39,379 bases of DNA from Burkholderiales bacterium (lineage in GTDB: Bacteria > Pseudomonadota > Gammaproteobacteria > Burkholderiales > Burkholderiaceae_B): the NCBI GenBank assembly GCA_027484315.1, contig JAIXTE010000071.1, positions 1 to 39,379 on the forward strand, given 5' to 3'. Under the pieces are notes generated by a model. It saw only the letters and a program-made list of their open reading frames with translations. It made no database searches and was not told where the DNA came from. Position 1 is the stretch's first letter. Each line of letters opens with the position of its first letter. Both the position numbers and the translations under genes were made by a program. Positions 25,731-34,679 of the stretch are shown piece after piece.

Positions 25731-25771
25731 TATTTGGTGGCTTTACACTTGTTGTCAATTGGCCCCGTTGT

Positions 25772-28522
25772 TCAATCCGCCACTTTGGGTACCCTCAAGA
25801 CCTTGGCTTCGCCAATTCTGGCCGCCTCGATTTGCACATCGGTGTAAGGCAGGCGGTGCCAGTTTTTCTGGGAATAAGCCTTGGTGTAGTCGTCAAAATG
25901 CGGGCTGGCCGGGTCGGTAGACACTGAATAGGTCAGGAATGCATCGGCTTGCGGCTTGCCGTTTTCATCCCAGGTTACGGCCTGGATGTAACTGTTGCCA
26001 TAAGTGACCTTGTAGCCTTCGGCATTCAGGCGATCAGGCTCAGTGCTTACAATAGTGAAAGCGCCTTCCGGGCTGGTGCCACCAAAAATTGGCGTGGCAC
26101 TGGCGTGTATTCCCGACTTCTGGATACTGCCCAAGGGCGCATCCAGTGCAAAACCAGCCGCTTGAACAGCCTGAATGGCATCTCCAAATGCCGCCAGCGT
26201 GAACGGGTTGGTCACATTCAGGGTATTGGGTGTATTCACCGGATTGGCTGCACTGAATCCGTTGGCCCACAAGTTGGTGGGCAATGAAACGGGCAAGGGG
26301 TTGTCAATCGGCAAATGCAGTGGAGGAATGCCCACAGGCAAACCGCCGGGGTTGGCGATGGCACGGCTCCAGAACTCACGCCACAGGTGAGCACCCTTGC
26401 TGTCCAGGTTGGCCTTGCCGTCCCAGGCTGACAAAGCACCACAGGCTGCAGCGGTTTGAACCGGCATCAAGTTGCTGCCCAAAACCACGGGCAATTTGCA
26501 AACAGTGTCCAGCACGGTTTGCCTGGCCAGGGTGGCGGAATAGATTTCGCTGCTCAGTGCAATCTCTTTCAGGTTGTCCTGCGTGAACTTGTTGCCCGCG
26601 CGGCCATCCGTGCCAGCCAACCGCCGCTCGGCCTGCAGGGTGCACAGGCGTGTGCGCAAAGTGCGCTCGGCGTTTTCATCGCCAATGATTCGTGCAAATC
26701 CCACCAGGGGCTGTTTGGGATTGGTCAGCCAGTAACTGTCGTTGCAGTTGGTGACATAGTCGTCGCGCATCAGTTTGGGCAGGTTGCCTGCACCAAAAAT
26801 ACCGGGAGCAGGCGCGTCCGGGTCGCTGCCCCATTCACAGGCTTGCCGGCTTCCGTTCAACACTGGCAAGCCGGGCGACAATTGCCCCACCACGGTGTTG
26901 AAGGGTTCTGCCGCGCAGCTGGCCACCTTGGCATTGGTCACATGCGGCACCACGGTCACGTCGCCATAATAAGCCGGCTTGCCCGGCCCGCTGGCGACAG
27001 TATTCACCCAAGGCACTCCCAGCTCACTGCCATGCAGGCCAATGAACTCCTCCAGCGACTTGGCCATGTTCCATTTTGCGAACTGGTTGATCAGGCGGTC
27101 GTTCTCTACGTTGGCATCGCGCAAACTGAAAGCCATCAACTGGTTCCACCCCAGCACAGGGATACCACTGGCCTGCAGCACCAGCATGGGCCCAAAATGC
27201 GACCGGTACATGGTGCGCTGTTGCTTGGTGATGCTGCCGTTGGCCTGCTTCACTTCAATTTCAATCGGCAAGGCAATCATGTCCCGCATTTCCCCTTCGT
27301 ACATGTACTGCGTGGGGTTGGCGGGGTTGATCTGCAACTGGTACAAGGTGAACCGGTAGGCGGTTGACACCGTGTGGCTCCAGGCCACGTGTTCATTGAA
27401 GCCGATCAACACCGCAGGCACGCCGTACAGGCCCACCCCCATGATGTCCATCGCCTTTTCGCCATTCAATTCCAGAACGTTGTGGCTTGGGTAAAGGCGT
27501 TCTGTGCCCTTCCAGGGAAAGTGCGGGTTGCCGTACACCAGCGACTCGCCATTGCCGGTTGCATCCTTGCCAAACGCATACATGTTGCTGCCGAAATGGT
27601 CCTTGTTCTGCATGGCCGTAAAGGGGTTTGGCGATGCTTTCAACAAGGCCACTTGCTGGGCAGGGCTCAGCTTGGTCGACTTGGAGTTGGCGTTGTGGTC
27701 CGCCTTGGCCACAGGCACGCCCGGGACACCCGGCAGTCCGGGAAGTCCTGGCAAGGCAGGCAGGCCGGGTGCACCGCCGCCTGCAGGCAAACCGGGCAGC
27801 AGACCCGGTGGTTGCGCATTGCCAATTTCGGTGACAAACACCGAGCTGCTGGCCAGCACGGCCAAACGCACAAAACGGCGATACAGGTCATCCGTGGTCA
27901 CGGGCTTCAGCCACTCTGCATTGGCGCAGGCTGCATGTGCTGGCACCTTGCTTCCATCGGGTTTTGTGTACTGGTGCTCGCCGGCTTTCAGTTCTGCAAT
28001 GTAACGGTTCACGCCATCGGCATAGCCTGTGACCACTTTCTGGTAATCGGGAATGGTTTTGTCGCGGGTGCGCTGCCAGGCGTTGCGTACCACGCCATCT
28101 GCACCCTCTTCCTCAAAAGCGAACAGGCTTTTCCAGAAAAAGTCGCTGGCCACATTGTTGGCAGTTGAGCCATTCGCGGGAATGGTGTAACTGCCATCCG
28201 GTCCGAAAAATCGTGAACGTTCCCCGCGAATGGTCAGCAGGTCTTCAAGAAACACGCACAGGTTGTCTTGCGCAAAGGCATAGCCTTGCCCGTATCCCAG
28301 GCTACCGAAGTCTTTTGCGCGAATGTGGGGTACACCGTAAGTGGTGCGGGTAATGCTGACGTCATATTGAAGTTCGACTTCGCTGGGGTTCGTGCGGCCA
28401 TCGGTGCCAGCAATGTCGTCCCGGTTGCTGCCCAAACAGGCTGTCAACACCAACACAGCTGCACTTGCTGCCGCAAACCATCGCGCACGCCGCAACGCGG
28501 CCCCGTTCATCAAGCCTGTCAT
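25772..28522 (-). CDS. Penicillin/acyl-homoserine-lactone acylase family lipoprotein
   Basis: 916 residues from the ATG at 28522, which has AGGAGA 8 bases upstream; the ATG at 28582 lacks this. The N-terminus is a lipoprotein signal ending LVLTAC with C29. The chain follows the Ntn-hydrolase acylase plan: an alpha-chain part (ITRTTYGVPHIRAKDFGSLGYGQGYAFAQDNL), a linker, and the beta chain starting at S312 in HFGSNMYAFG, the nucleophile freed by autocleavage. GNPHFPWKG follows. Relatives hydrolyse penicillins, N-acyl-homoserine lactones or other amides. An unusual collagen-like GLP/GVP-rich stretch (about residues 238-275) lies in the alpha-chain just before the linker. It is divergent from the mmsA gene across a palindromic operator. 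Confidence 0.88.
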   Translation of the reverse strand: MTGLMNGAALRRARWFAAASAAVLVLTACLGSNRDDIAGTDGRTNPSEVELQYDVSITRTTYGVPHIRAKDFGSLGYGQGYAFAQDNLCVFLEDLLTIRGERSRFFGPDGSYTIPANGSTANNVASDFFWKSLFAFEEEGADGVVRNAWQRTRDKTIPDYQKVVTGYADGVNRYIAELKAGEHQYTKPDGSKVPAHAACANAEWLKPVTTDDLYRRFVRLAVLASSSVFVTEIGNAQPPGLLPGLPAGGGAPGLPALPGLPGLPGVPGVPVAKADHNANSKSTKLSPAQQVALLKASPNPFTAMQNKDHFGSNMYAFGKDATGNGESLVYGNPHFPWKGTERLYPSHNVLELNGEKAMDIMGVGLYGVPAVLIGFNEHVAWSHTVSTAYRFTLYQLQINPANPTQYMYEGEMRDMIALPIEIEVKQANGSITKQQRTMYRSHFGPMLVLQASGIPVLGWNQLMAFSLRDANVENDRLINQFAKWNMAKSLEEFIGLHGSELGVPWVNTVASGPGKPAYYGDVTVVPHVTNAKVASCAAEPFNTVVGQLSPGLPVLNGSRQACEWGSDPDAPAPGIFGAGNLPKLMRDDYVTNCNDSYWLTNPKQPLVGFARIIGDENAERTLRTRLCTLQAERRLAGTDGRAGNKFTQDNLKEIALSSEIYSATLARQTVLDTVCKLPVVLGSNLMPVQTAAACGALSAWDGKANLDSKGAHLWREFWSRAIANPGGLPVGIPPLHLPIDNPLPVSLPTNLWANGFSAANPVNTPNTLNVTNPFTLAAFGDAIQAVQAAGFALDAPLGSIQKSGIHASATPIFGGTSPEGAFTIVSTEPDRLNAEGYKVTYGNSYIQAVTWDENGKPQADAFLTYSVSTDPASPHFDDYTKAYSQKNWHRLPYTDVQIEAARIGEAKVLRVPKVAD

Positions 28523-28618
28523 CACCACCGTCTCCTCTGCTTTTTTTGCGGCCTCATTCAACGCAGGCCTTGTATGACTCATACCGCCGCAAACAGCAAA
28601 TGGATTAAAAATCAGTGC

Positions 28619-28641
28619 TTTACCGACACTGTGTCAGTAAA
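28619..28641. promoter_or_regulatory. 23-bp palindrome in the acylase/mmsA divergent region
   Basis: Left arm TTTACCGACAC and right arm GTGTCAGTAAA flank a central T; 10 of 11 positions pair. It is centred about 110 bases from each start codon. Its size and symmetry fit a TetR- or GntR-type operator that could control both genes. Confidence 0.55.
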
Positions 28642-28752
28642 TTTTTGATTTGCCTCACAATTTACCCTGCTTGGTGTAAGCACCGATTCAACAGGCCACC
28701 GCCTTGCGCCACAATGTTCAGCTTCAGAAGCAAAACAGCGGGCTTTTACACC

Positions 28753-30264
28753 ATGCAACCCTATACAAACGATCAAACCGTCGCCCACTTCATCAATGGC
28801 AATAGCCTGAGCCTACCCGGCACAAAAACAGCCAATGTATTCAACCCGTCGCTTGGGTCAGTGGCCCGCCAGGTTGAGTTGGCCGATGTCGCCACCGTAA
28901 ACAAAGCCGTTGAAGCCGCCAAGGCCGCATTGCCAGCCTGGGCCAACAAGCCACCGCTGCAGCGCGCGCGCATCATGAACAAATTTCTGGCCTTGATGAA
29001 CCAGCACCGGGATGAACTGGCCGCCATCATCACGGCCGAACACGGCAAGGTGTTCACAGACGCGCAAGGCGAAGTCAGCCGCGGCATCGACATCATTGAA
29101 TTTGCCTGCGGCATTCCGCAGCTGTTGAAAGGCGATTACACCGAACAGGTGTCCACCAACATCGACAACTGGACCCTGCGCCAACCCGTGGGCGTGGTGG
29201 CGGGCATTACGCCATTCAACTTCCCTTGCATGGTGCCCTGCTGGATGTTCCCCGTCGCGATTGCCTGCGGCAACACCTTCGTGCTCAAGCCCAGCGAACG
29301 CGACCCCAGCGCCGCCAATTTCATGGCTGGCTTGCTGAAAGAAGCGGGCCTGCCCGACGGTGTGTTCAACGTGGTCCACGGTGACAAACTGGCCGTTGAA
29401 ACCTTGCTAAACCACCCTGATGTGGCCGCGCTGAGTTTTGTGGGCTCCACCCCGATTGCCAAATTCATTTACGAAACCGGCGCCCGCAACGGCAAGCGCG
29501 TGCAGGCCCTGGGCGGCGCAAAAAACCACCTGCTGGTGATGCCTGATGCAGACCTTGACCAGGTCACCGACGCCCTGATTGGTGCGGCTTACGGCAGTGC
29601 GGGCGAACGCTGCATGGCAATTTCCGTGGCAGTGCTGGTGGGCGATGTTGGCGACCGCCTGATCCCCAAGCTGGCCGAGCGCCTGAAAACCCTGAAGGTG
29701 ACCGATGGCATGGATTTGTCCGCTGAAATGGGCCCCATCGTCACCGCCGAAGCGCTGAAGCGCATTGAAGATTACATTCAGATTGGCGTGGATGAAGGCG
29801 CCACCCTGGTGGTCGATGGCCGCGGCCAAAAGCCTGCGGGTTTCGAAAACGGTTTTTACACCGGCGGCACCCTGTTCGACAACGTGAAGCCCAACATGCG
29901 CATTTACCTGGAAGAAATTTTCGGGCCCGTGCTGGGTTGCGTGCGCGTGGCCAACTTCGTCGAAGGCCTGGACTTGATCAACAGCCACCAGTACGGCAAT
30001 GGCGTAAGCCTCTACACCCGCGACGGCAATGTGGCCCGCGAATTTGGCCGCCAGGTGCAGGTTGGCATGGTGGGCATCAACGTGCCCATTCCTGTGCCCA
30101 TGGCCTGGCATGGATTTGGCGGCTGGAAAGCCAGCCTGTTTGGCGACATGCATGCCTACGGCGAAGAAGGCGTGCGCTTTTACACCCGCCAGAAATCCAT
30201 CATGCAGCGCTGGCCCGACAGTATTGAGAAAGGCGCTGAGTTTGTCATGCCCACTTCCAAGTAA
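28753..30264 (+). CDS. mmsA: CoA-acylating methylmalonate-semialdehyde dehydrogenase
   Basis: 503 residues from the ATG at 28753; the frame is open further upstream, but there the translation is not protein-like. The aldehyde dehydrogenase fold shows the [31 protein letters not shown] nucleotide region, an FVGSTPIA turn and the catalytic C287 in GERCMAISV, all typical of MmsA/IolA. The enzyme converts methylmalonate semialdehyde (and malonate semialdehyde) with NAD and CoA to propionyl-CoA or acetyl-CoA, in valine, thymine or inositol breakdown. No mmsB or other valine-pathway genes are adjacent. No strong ribosome site is visible. Confidence 0.92.
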   Translation: MQPYTNDQTVAHFINGNSLSLPGTKTANVFNPSLGSVARQVELADVATVNKAVEAAKAALPAWANKPPLQRARIMNKFLALMNQHRDELAAIITAEHGKVFTDAQGEVSRGIDIIEFACGIPQLLKGDYTEQVSTNIDNWTLRQPVGVVAGITPFNFPCMVPCWMFPVAIACGNTFVLKPSERDPSAANFMAGLLKEAGLPDGVFNVVHGDKLAVETLLNHPDVAALSFVGSTPIAKFIYETGARNGKRVQALGGAKNHLLVMPDADLDQVTDALIGAAYGSAGERCMAISVAVLVGDVGDRLIPKLAERLKTLKVTDGMDLSAEMGPIVTAEALKRIEDYIQIGVDEGATLVVDGRGQKPAGFENGFYTGGTLFDNVKPNMRIYLEEIFGPVLGCVRVANFVEGLDLINSHQYGNGVSLYTRDGNVAREFGRQVQVGMVGINVPIPVPMAWHGFGGWKASLFGDMHAYGEEGVRFYTRQKSIMQRWPDSIEKGAEFVMPTSK

Positions 30265-30372
30265 GAAATTCGCCTTGGTCCAGGAAAAGGGTGCACCACT
30301 AGAGGGATTCCTCTTTGTGGTCCGCCCTGCGATGCCGTATTTTCTCGGTTATGCACAATCCTGTATTGCCCC

Positions 30373-31098
30373 ATGAACAAAGCTGAATTCGAAAAACGCT
30401 ACGGCACCACCATTGGACAACCCAAGCTGAGCTTGTTGCTGGGTGAAGCGCGCACGCCTTTTGAAGCGGCCAAACTGGCTGTAGGTTGGCGTTTTCTGGC
30501 CCGTAAAAACGTGGGGCAAGGCCAAACTGTCTTGCTGATGCCTGGCTTCGGCGCCAGTTCCAGCAGCATGACCTTCATCAAGCGTTACCTGGACTCACTG
30601 GGCTACAAAGCCGTGCACTGGTCGGCCGGCTTTAACCATGGCGAAGTGGGCAAACTGATGCCACAAGTGATTTCCGACATCAAGAACCTGTCGGACGACG
30701 CACAGGCCCCCATCAAACTGCTGGGCTGGAGCCTGGGCGGCTACCTGGCCCGTGAGGCCGCACGCGAAGTGCAGCAGAACGTAAGCCGCATTGTCACCAT
30801 TGGCAGCCCCGTGATTGGCGGCCCCAAATACACAGCCGTAAAACCCCTCTACGACATCCGCGGGCTGGATGTGGAATCCATCGAGAACAGCACACTCAAG
30901 CGTTTCGAGCACCCCATTGTCTGCCCCATCGTGGCGCTGTATTGCAAGAAAGACTCCATCGTTAGTTGGCAAGCCTGCATTGACCGTTTCAGCCCCAATG
31001 TGGAACACATTGAAATTGACACACCCCATCTGGCCATGGGCGTCAGCAAGGAAGTCATGAACCTGCTGCCCTACGCCTTGGGCACCCCGCTGAAGTAA
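30373..31098 (+). CDS. Alpha/beta hydrolase
   Basis: 241 residues from the ATG at 30373. The core has VLLMPGFGASSSSM as the oxyanion region and the nucleophile elbow GWSLGG with Ser120. Candidate catalytic Asp and His lie in YCKKDSIVSW (Asp at about 195) and DTPHLAMG (His at about 218). No signal peptide or membrane segment is seen, so the protein is cytoplasmic. It follows mmsA by 108 bases on the same strand, possibly with a separate promoter. The substrate cannot be predicted; esterase or thioesterase activity is the family expectation. Confidence 0.85.
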   Translation: MNKAEFEKRYGTTIGQPKLSLLLGEARTPFEAAKLAVGWRFLARKNVGQGQTVLLMPGFGASSSSMTFIKRYLDSLGYKAVHWSAGFNHGEVGKLMPQVISDIKNLSDDAQAPIKLLGWSLGGYLAREAAREVQQNVSRIVTIGSPVIGGPKYTAVKPLYDIRGLDVESIENSTLKRFEHPIVCPIVALYCKKDSIVSWQACIDRFSPNVEHIEIDTPHLAMGVSKEVMNLLPYALGTPLK

Positions 31099-31162
31099 AA
31101 CTGGCCGTTTCAATCGCGGGAATACAGGGGGGATCAATTGTGTCCTCCGGGCTTCTACTGAC

Positions 31163-31190
31163 TTGAAACTTTTACCCGTGGGCGTACACT
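31163..31190 (+). promoter_or_regulatory. Sigma-70-like promoter for the CBS-domain gene
   Basis: TTGAAA (31163-31168) and TACACT (31185-31190) are spaced by 16 bases. Transcription would start near 31198, giving a leader of roughly 145 bases before the ATG at 31344. Confidence 0.5.
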
Positions 31191-31343
31191 CAATCCTAGT
31201 GGACGGTGCTTGCACTGCCACGACACAAGGCAACAAACCCTTGTGCCTGTACCCGTTTGCGCGCAGTCCGTCCTGCAAACTCGCCCGCTGGCACAATGCC
31301 CGCGATCGCAACAAGCCTGTGTGCACAAAAAGGGTACCCAACA

Positions 31344-31940
31344 ATGATCCGACAACATTACCAATCACTTGAACACATCAGCGCTGGCGCAACCGATACC
31401 ATCACGGTCAGCGACCCAAGCCACCCTTTGAAAATCACCGCCGATTCACCCGCCTTTGACGCCATGACTGACCTGCGCCGCATTCACCCGGTCAGCATTT
31501 CCAGTTCTGAAACCCTGGAGCAAGCCCGCACAACCATGATTGTGTGCGGCGTGAAGTTGCTGTTCGTGCGCAACAGCCAGGGCCATTTGCAAGGTCTGCT
31601 CACTGCCAACGACCTGGCCGGCGAACGGGCCATTCAACAAGCCGCGGCCAGCAACCGAAATGTGCCTGAACTCACGGTTAGTGACGTGATGGTCAAGTTG
31701 CCTGACCTGGAGTTTCTGGAATTTGGTGCGGTATCCCGAGCAGAAGTGGGCCACATCATCGCCACACTGCGTGAACACAACCGGCAACACGCATTGGTGG
31801 TCGACAACCGCAGCGGTACGCTGAGCGTGGTTGGCCTGTTCTCCTCTACCCAGATTGCCCGGCAAATGGGCATTCCGGTCATGGACCCGGTCAAGGCCAG
31901 CACCTTTGCAGAAATTGAGGCTGCAGTAGCCGCGGCCTGA
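31344..31940 (+). CDS. CBS-domain pair protein
   Basis: 198 residues from the ATG at 31344, with AAAGGG about 9 bases upstream; the frame is open further 5' but the extra part is not protein-like. Two CBS motifs are visible: residues ~50-90 (VSISSSETLEQARTTMIVCGVKLLFVRNSQGHLQGLLTANDL) and ~115-175 (VSDVMVKLPDLEF...HIIATLREHNRQHALVVDN). CBS pairs bind adenosyl nucleotides and act as energy or redox sensors. The protein has no attached enzymatic domain. A histidine in HNRQHALVVDN replaces the more usual glycine-rich turn. Target unknown. It ends 1 base from the convergent LysR gene. Confidence 0.8.
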   Translation: MIRQHYQSLEHISAGATDTITVSDPSHPLKITADSPAFDAMTDLRRIHPVSISSSETLEQARTTMIVCGVKLLFVRNSQGHLQGLLTANDLAGERAIQQAAASNRNVPELTVSDVMVKLPDLEFLEFGAVSRAEVGHIIATLREHNRQHALVVDNRSGTLSVVGLFSSTQIARQMGIPVMDPVKASTFAEIEAAVAAA

Positions 31941-31941
31941 T

Positions 31942-32814
31942 TCACTTCAGAATGTCGACCACCAGCGGGTGGTCGATTCCCCGCACATTCCACACGCCAT
32001 GTATGGCTTCATGCAAGTCATTGCACTGCGCCAGAAGCCGCAAACCGCTAAGAGTACCCCTGTCGTTCACACCCAGCCGGCTGACCGGAAATACACCCAT
32101 ACCCCGAGCGGCAAATACAGACATCAAGGCACTGTCCTCAAACTCGCCCACCACGTGGGGCACTATGCCGTGCTGTTCAAACCAGTGATTCAAGTCAGCC
32201 CGCAACCTTGAGTGTCCCGTAGGCAGTAACACCGGCAACTCAGCCAGACATTGCGGAAACTGACTGGCATTGCTTTTTTTCACCCAGCTGGAAGCGCCAT
32301 ACCAATCCACTGCCGATGTGGTCAATACGCGGCTCTGCATCCGCAAATTCGGGTTTGCCGGTGGAGGCTGACTGGCAAACACGAAGTCCAGGTGATGCAG
32401 GGCCAATTCCGCCAACAACTGTTCGGGTTCGCCCTCGTGGCAGGTCAAGTGCAGGTTGGGCGTGGCCAACACGGGTTTCAGCAGCGCGTGTACCGCCAGC
32501 TTGGAAATACCGTCGCACAATCCAACCTTGAACCGCTGCACGGGTTTGCTTGCCACCGCCCGCACCAGCTCGGGCAGACTTTGCCCAATCTGGAAAATCT
32601 CCTCGGCCTTGGCAAACGCCACCTGCCCTGCATCGGTCAAGGCTACACCACGCCCTTCAGGTTTCAGCAACTGGAGACCCAGGTCCTTTTCCAGTTCTCG
32701 CACCTGGGCACTGATGGTTTGAATGGCCATGTCCATGCGGTCGGCCGCACGGGCAAACCCACCTTCCTTGGCCACCATCCAGAAATAATGCAAATGGCGA
32801 TAATTTAACGACAT
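31942..32814 (-). CDS. LysR-family regulator, NhaR-like
   Basis: 290 residues from the ATG at 32814; an ATG-less extension to 32850 is less likely. The N-terminal helix-turn-helix MSLNYRHLHYFWMVAKEGGFARAADRMDMAIQTISAQVRELEKDLG, with NYxHLxYFW at the start, is typical of NhaR, the activator of sodium/proton antiporter genes. The effector domain is standard for LysR proteins. It is divergent from the TerC/Alx gene, whose relatives respond to pH and manganese, so an ion- or pH-responsive pair is plausible. No nhaA gene is adjacent. Confidence 0.85.
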   Translation of the reverse strand: MSLNYRHLHYFWMVAKEGGFARAADRMDMAIQTISAQVRELEKDLGLQLLKPEGRGVALTDAGQVAFAKAEEIFQIGQSLPELVRAVASKPVQRFKVGLCDGISKLAVHALLKPVLATPNLHLTCHEGEPEQLLAELALHHLDFVFASQPPPANPNLRMQSRVLTTSAVDWYGASSWVKKSNASQFPQCLAELPVLLPTGHSRLRADLNHWFEQHGIVPHVVGEFEDSALMSVFAARGMGVFPVSRLGVNDRGTLSGLRLLAQCNDLHEAIHGVWNVRGIDHPLVVDILK

Positions 32815-32943
32815 ACCCAACCCCCTACTTCGTAAAAACCGCAGTAACACTCCATTAAATACTTATTTTTCCTCAGTATCAACTCAGCGAACATGACCCG
32901 GTCTTCAATTCAACCCTCATGGAGTATTCAAGTGGACGTTTTA

Positions 32944-33942
32944 ATGGAATTCATGCACACCGATTTTCTGGGCACTGCCGCATGGATCTGGCTGTTGTTC
33001 ATCGGTATTGTGGTGGCCTTGCTGGCCTTCGACCTTGGCGTGCTGCACAACGACGACAAGGAAATTGGCGTGCGGGAAAGCCTGCTGCTGTCAGCCGGCT
33101 ACATCAGCGCAGCCGTGCTGTTTGGCAGCTGGGTCTGGTGGTACTTGGGTGCAGAAAGCGGCATGAACTATTTCACTGGCTTCGCCATTGAAAAATCGCT
33201 GTCCATGGACAATGTGTTCGTCATTGCCATGATTTTCTCGTTCTTTGCCATTCCCCGCCAGTACCAGCACCGCGTGCTGTTCTGGGGCATTCTGGGCGTG
33301 ATTGTGTTGCGCGCCATCATGATTGGCCTGGGTGCTGCGCTGGTCAAGGAATTCAGCTGGGTGCTTTACCTGTTCGGCGCTTTCCTCGTCCTCACCGGTA
33401 TCAAGATGTGGTTCATGGCAGACAGTGAACCTGACATCGAGAACAATGCGATCCTGAAGTTCCTGCGCAAACGCATGCGTGTTACTGATGGCCTTCGCGG
33501 CAACGCCTTCGTGGTGAACGAGCCTGATCCGAAAACCGGCAAGGTGGTGCGTTTTGCAACCCCCCTGTTGCTGGCGCTGATCCTGATCGAGTTTGTCGAC
33601 CTGATTTTCGCGGTTGATTCCGTGCCCGCAATTTTCGCGATCACGACCGACCCGTTCATCGTGTACACCAGCAATATTTTCGCGATCCTGGGTTTGCGAG
33701 CCCTGTACTTTGCCTTGGCCGCAATGATCCACCGCTTCCATTACCTGAAGTACGCTTTGGCTCTGGTACTGGTGTTCATCGGCAGCAAGATTTTCCTGGT
33801 GAACTTCATTGGCAAATTCCCGCCTGCGCTGTCTCTTGGCGTAACGCTAGGCCTGATTGCCGGTGGTGTGGTGTTCTCGCTGTGGAAAACACGCGGCGAC
33901 AACCAGGCTGAAAAACTGGAACACGCGACAGAAAACAAGTAA
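32944..33942 (+). CDS. alx: TerC/Alx family integral membrane protein
   Basis: About 332 residues from the ATG at 32944; an in-frame ATG at 32893 would add 17 residues with no ribosome site. Nine or so hydrophobic segments; conserved acidic residues in the membrane appear in ALLAFDLGVLH, SLSMDNVFVIAMIFS and LILIEFVDLIFAVDSVPAIFAIT, the TerC signature with repeated ExxxxxD/DN motifs. A cytosolic loop with charged residues lies in the middle (about 170-210). Alx exports manganese in E. coli; TerC proteins in general move metals or help exported proteins. I see no yybP-ykoY-type riboswitch in the short 5' region. A strong terminator follows. Confidence 0.9.
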   Translation: MEFMHTDFLGTAAWIWLLFIGIVVALLAFDLGVLHNDDKEIGVRESLLLSAGYISAAVLFGSWVWWYLGAESGMNYFTGFAIEKSLSMDNVFVIAMIFSFFAIPRQYQHRVLFWGILGVIVLRAIMIGLGAALVKEFSWVLYLFGAFLVLTGIKMWFMADSEPDIENNAILKFLRKRMRVTDGLRGNAFVVNEPDPKTGKVVRFATPLLLALILIEFVDLIFAVDSVPAIFAITTDPFIVYTSNIFAILGLRALYFALAAMIHRFHYLKYALALVLVFIGSKIFLVNFIGKFPPALSLGVTLGLIAGGVVFSLWKTRGDNQAEKLEHATENK

Positions 33943-33960
33943 TAACTGCAGCAAATAAAA

Positions 33961-33986
33961 AGGCCGGTGACATCAATCACCGGCCT
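33961..33986. terminator. Bidirectional rho-independent terminator
   Basis: AGGCCGGTGA and TCACCGGCCT form a perfect 10-bp stem with a 6-base loop, preceded by an A-run and followed by a T-run. It ends both the alx transcript and the convergent cytochrome b561-YceI operon. Confidence 0.9.
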
Positions 33987-34005
33987 TTTTTATTCACATC
34001 CCGAT

Positions 34006-34599
34006 TTACTTGGGCTGCTTTACCGCTTCAATGGTGATCAACACTTTTACTTCCGGGAAAAAGCCCTTGTCCACGGCATATCCCAAGTCAAAATCCGTGC
34101 GCTTGAACTCGGCGACTGCATCGGCGCCACACACTTCGGCTTTCTTCATGGGGTGCATGATGCACTTAAAGGTATTGATCTTCAAAGGCACCGGCTTGGT
34201 AATGCCCTTCAGGGTCAGGTCGCCCAGCACTTCAACAGGCTTGTCGCCTTCAAAACGCATTTTGCTGGCCTTGTAAGTGATGGTGGGGTGTGCTTCCACA
34301 TCAAACATGTCCACGCCCTTGGCGTGCTCATTCATTTTGCCGTGACCAAAGTCCACACTGGTCGCATCAATTTCAATATTGACCGTACCGGTTTTGTTGG
34401 CACGATCCAGGGTGACCGTGCCCTTGGACTTTTCGAACTGACCGCGCCACAGGGACAAACCGCCCATGTGGTCCGCTTCAAATGATGGAAACGTGTGGCT
34501 GGGGTCCACAATGTAGGTATCCACCGCAGCGGAAGCTGCACCCACCATGCCCAAGGCCATTGCACTGGCCAACACTGTTTTTGATACTTGCTTGAACAT
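34006..34599 (-). CDS. Periplasmic YceI family protein, copy 1
   Basis: 197 residues with GGAG upstream of the ATG at 34599. A signal peptide (MFKQVSKTVLASAMALGMVGAASA) precedes a lipocalin-like YceI domain: DTYIVDPSHTFPSFEADH, GDLTLKGITKPVPL and a C-terminal FDLGYAVDKGFFPEVKV. YceI proteins bind polyisoprenoid or quinone-like lipids in the periplasm. Cysteines at about 145 and 155 (KCIMHPMKKAEVC) are absent from the neighbouring copy and could form a disulfide. It lies 80 bases after the second YceI gene; these two and cytochrome b561 form one operon. Confidence 0.9.
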   Translation of the reverse strand: MFKQVSKTVLASAMALGMVGAASAAVDTYIVDPSHTFPSFEADHMGGLSLWRGQFEKSKGTVTLDRANKTGTVNIEIDATSVDFGHGKMNEHAKGVDMFDVEAHPTITYKASKMRFEGDKPVEVLGDLTLKGITKPVPLKINTFKCIMHPMKKAEVCGADAVAEFKRTDFDLGYAVDKGFFPEVKVLITIEAVKQPK

Positions 34600-34679
34600 C
34601 CCTGACTCCTTGTTGTTTGCTTGTGTATTGCTGTGTACTTAAAAGCAATGCCTGCCTCAATAGTGGCCTTGATGTCGGC

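Noticed and set aside
26456..28168. Several long plus-strand frames opposite the acylase gene
   Set aside because: They lack domains and ribosome sites and mirror the third-position bias of the acylase gene.
32815..32943. yybP-ykoY manganese riboswitch upstream of the TerC/Alx gene
   Set aside because: The region is only about 130 bases and AT-rich, with no paired conserved elements of that class.
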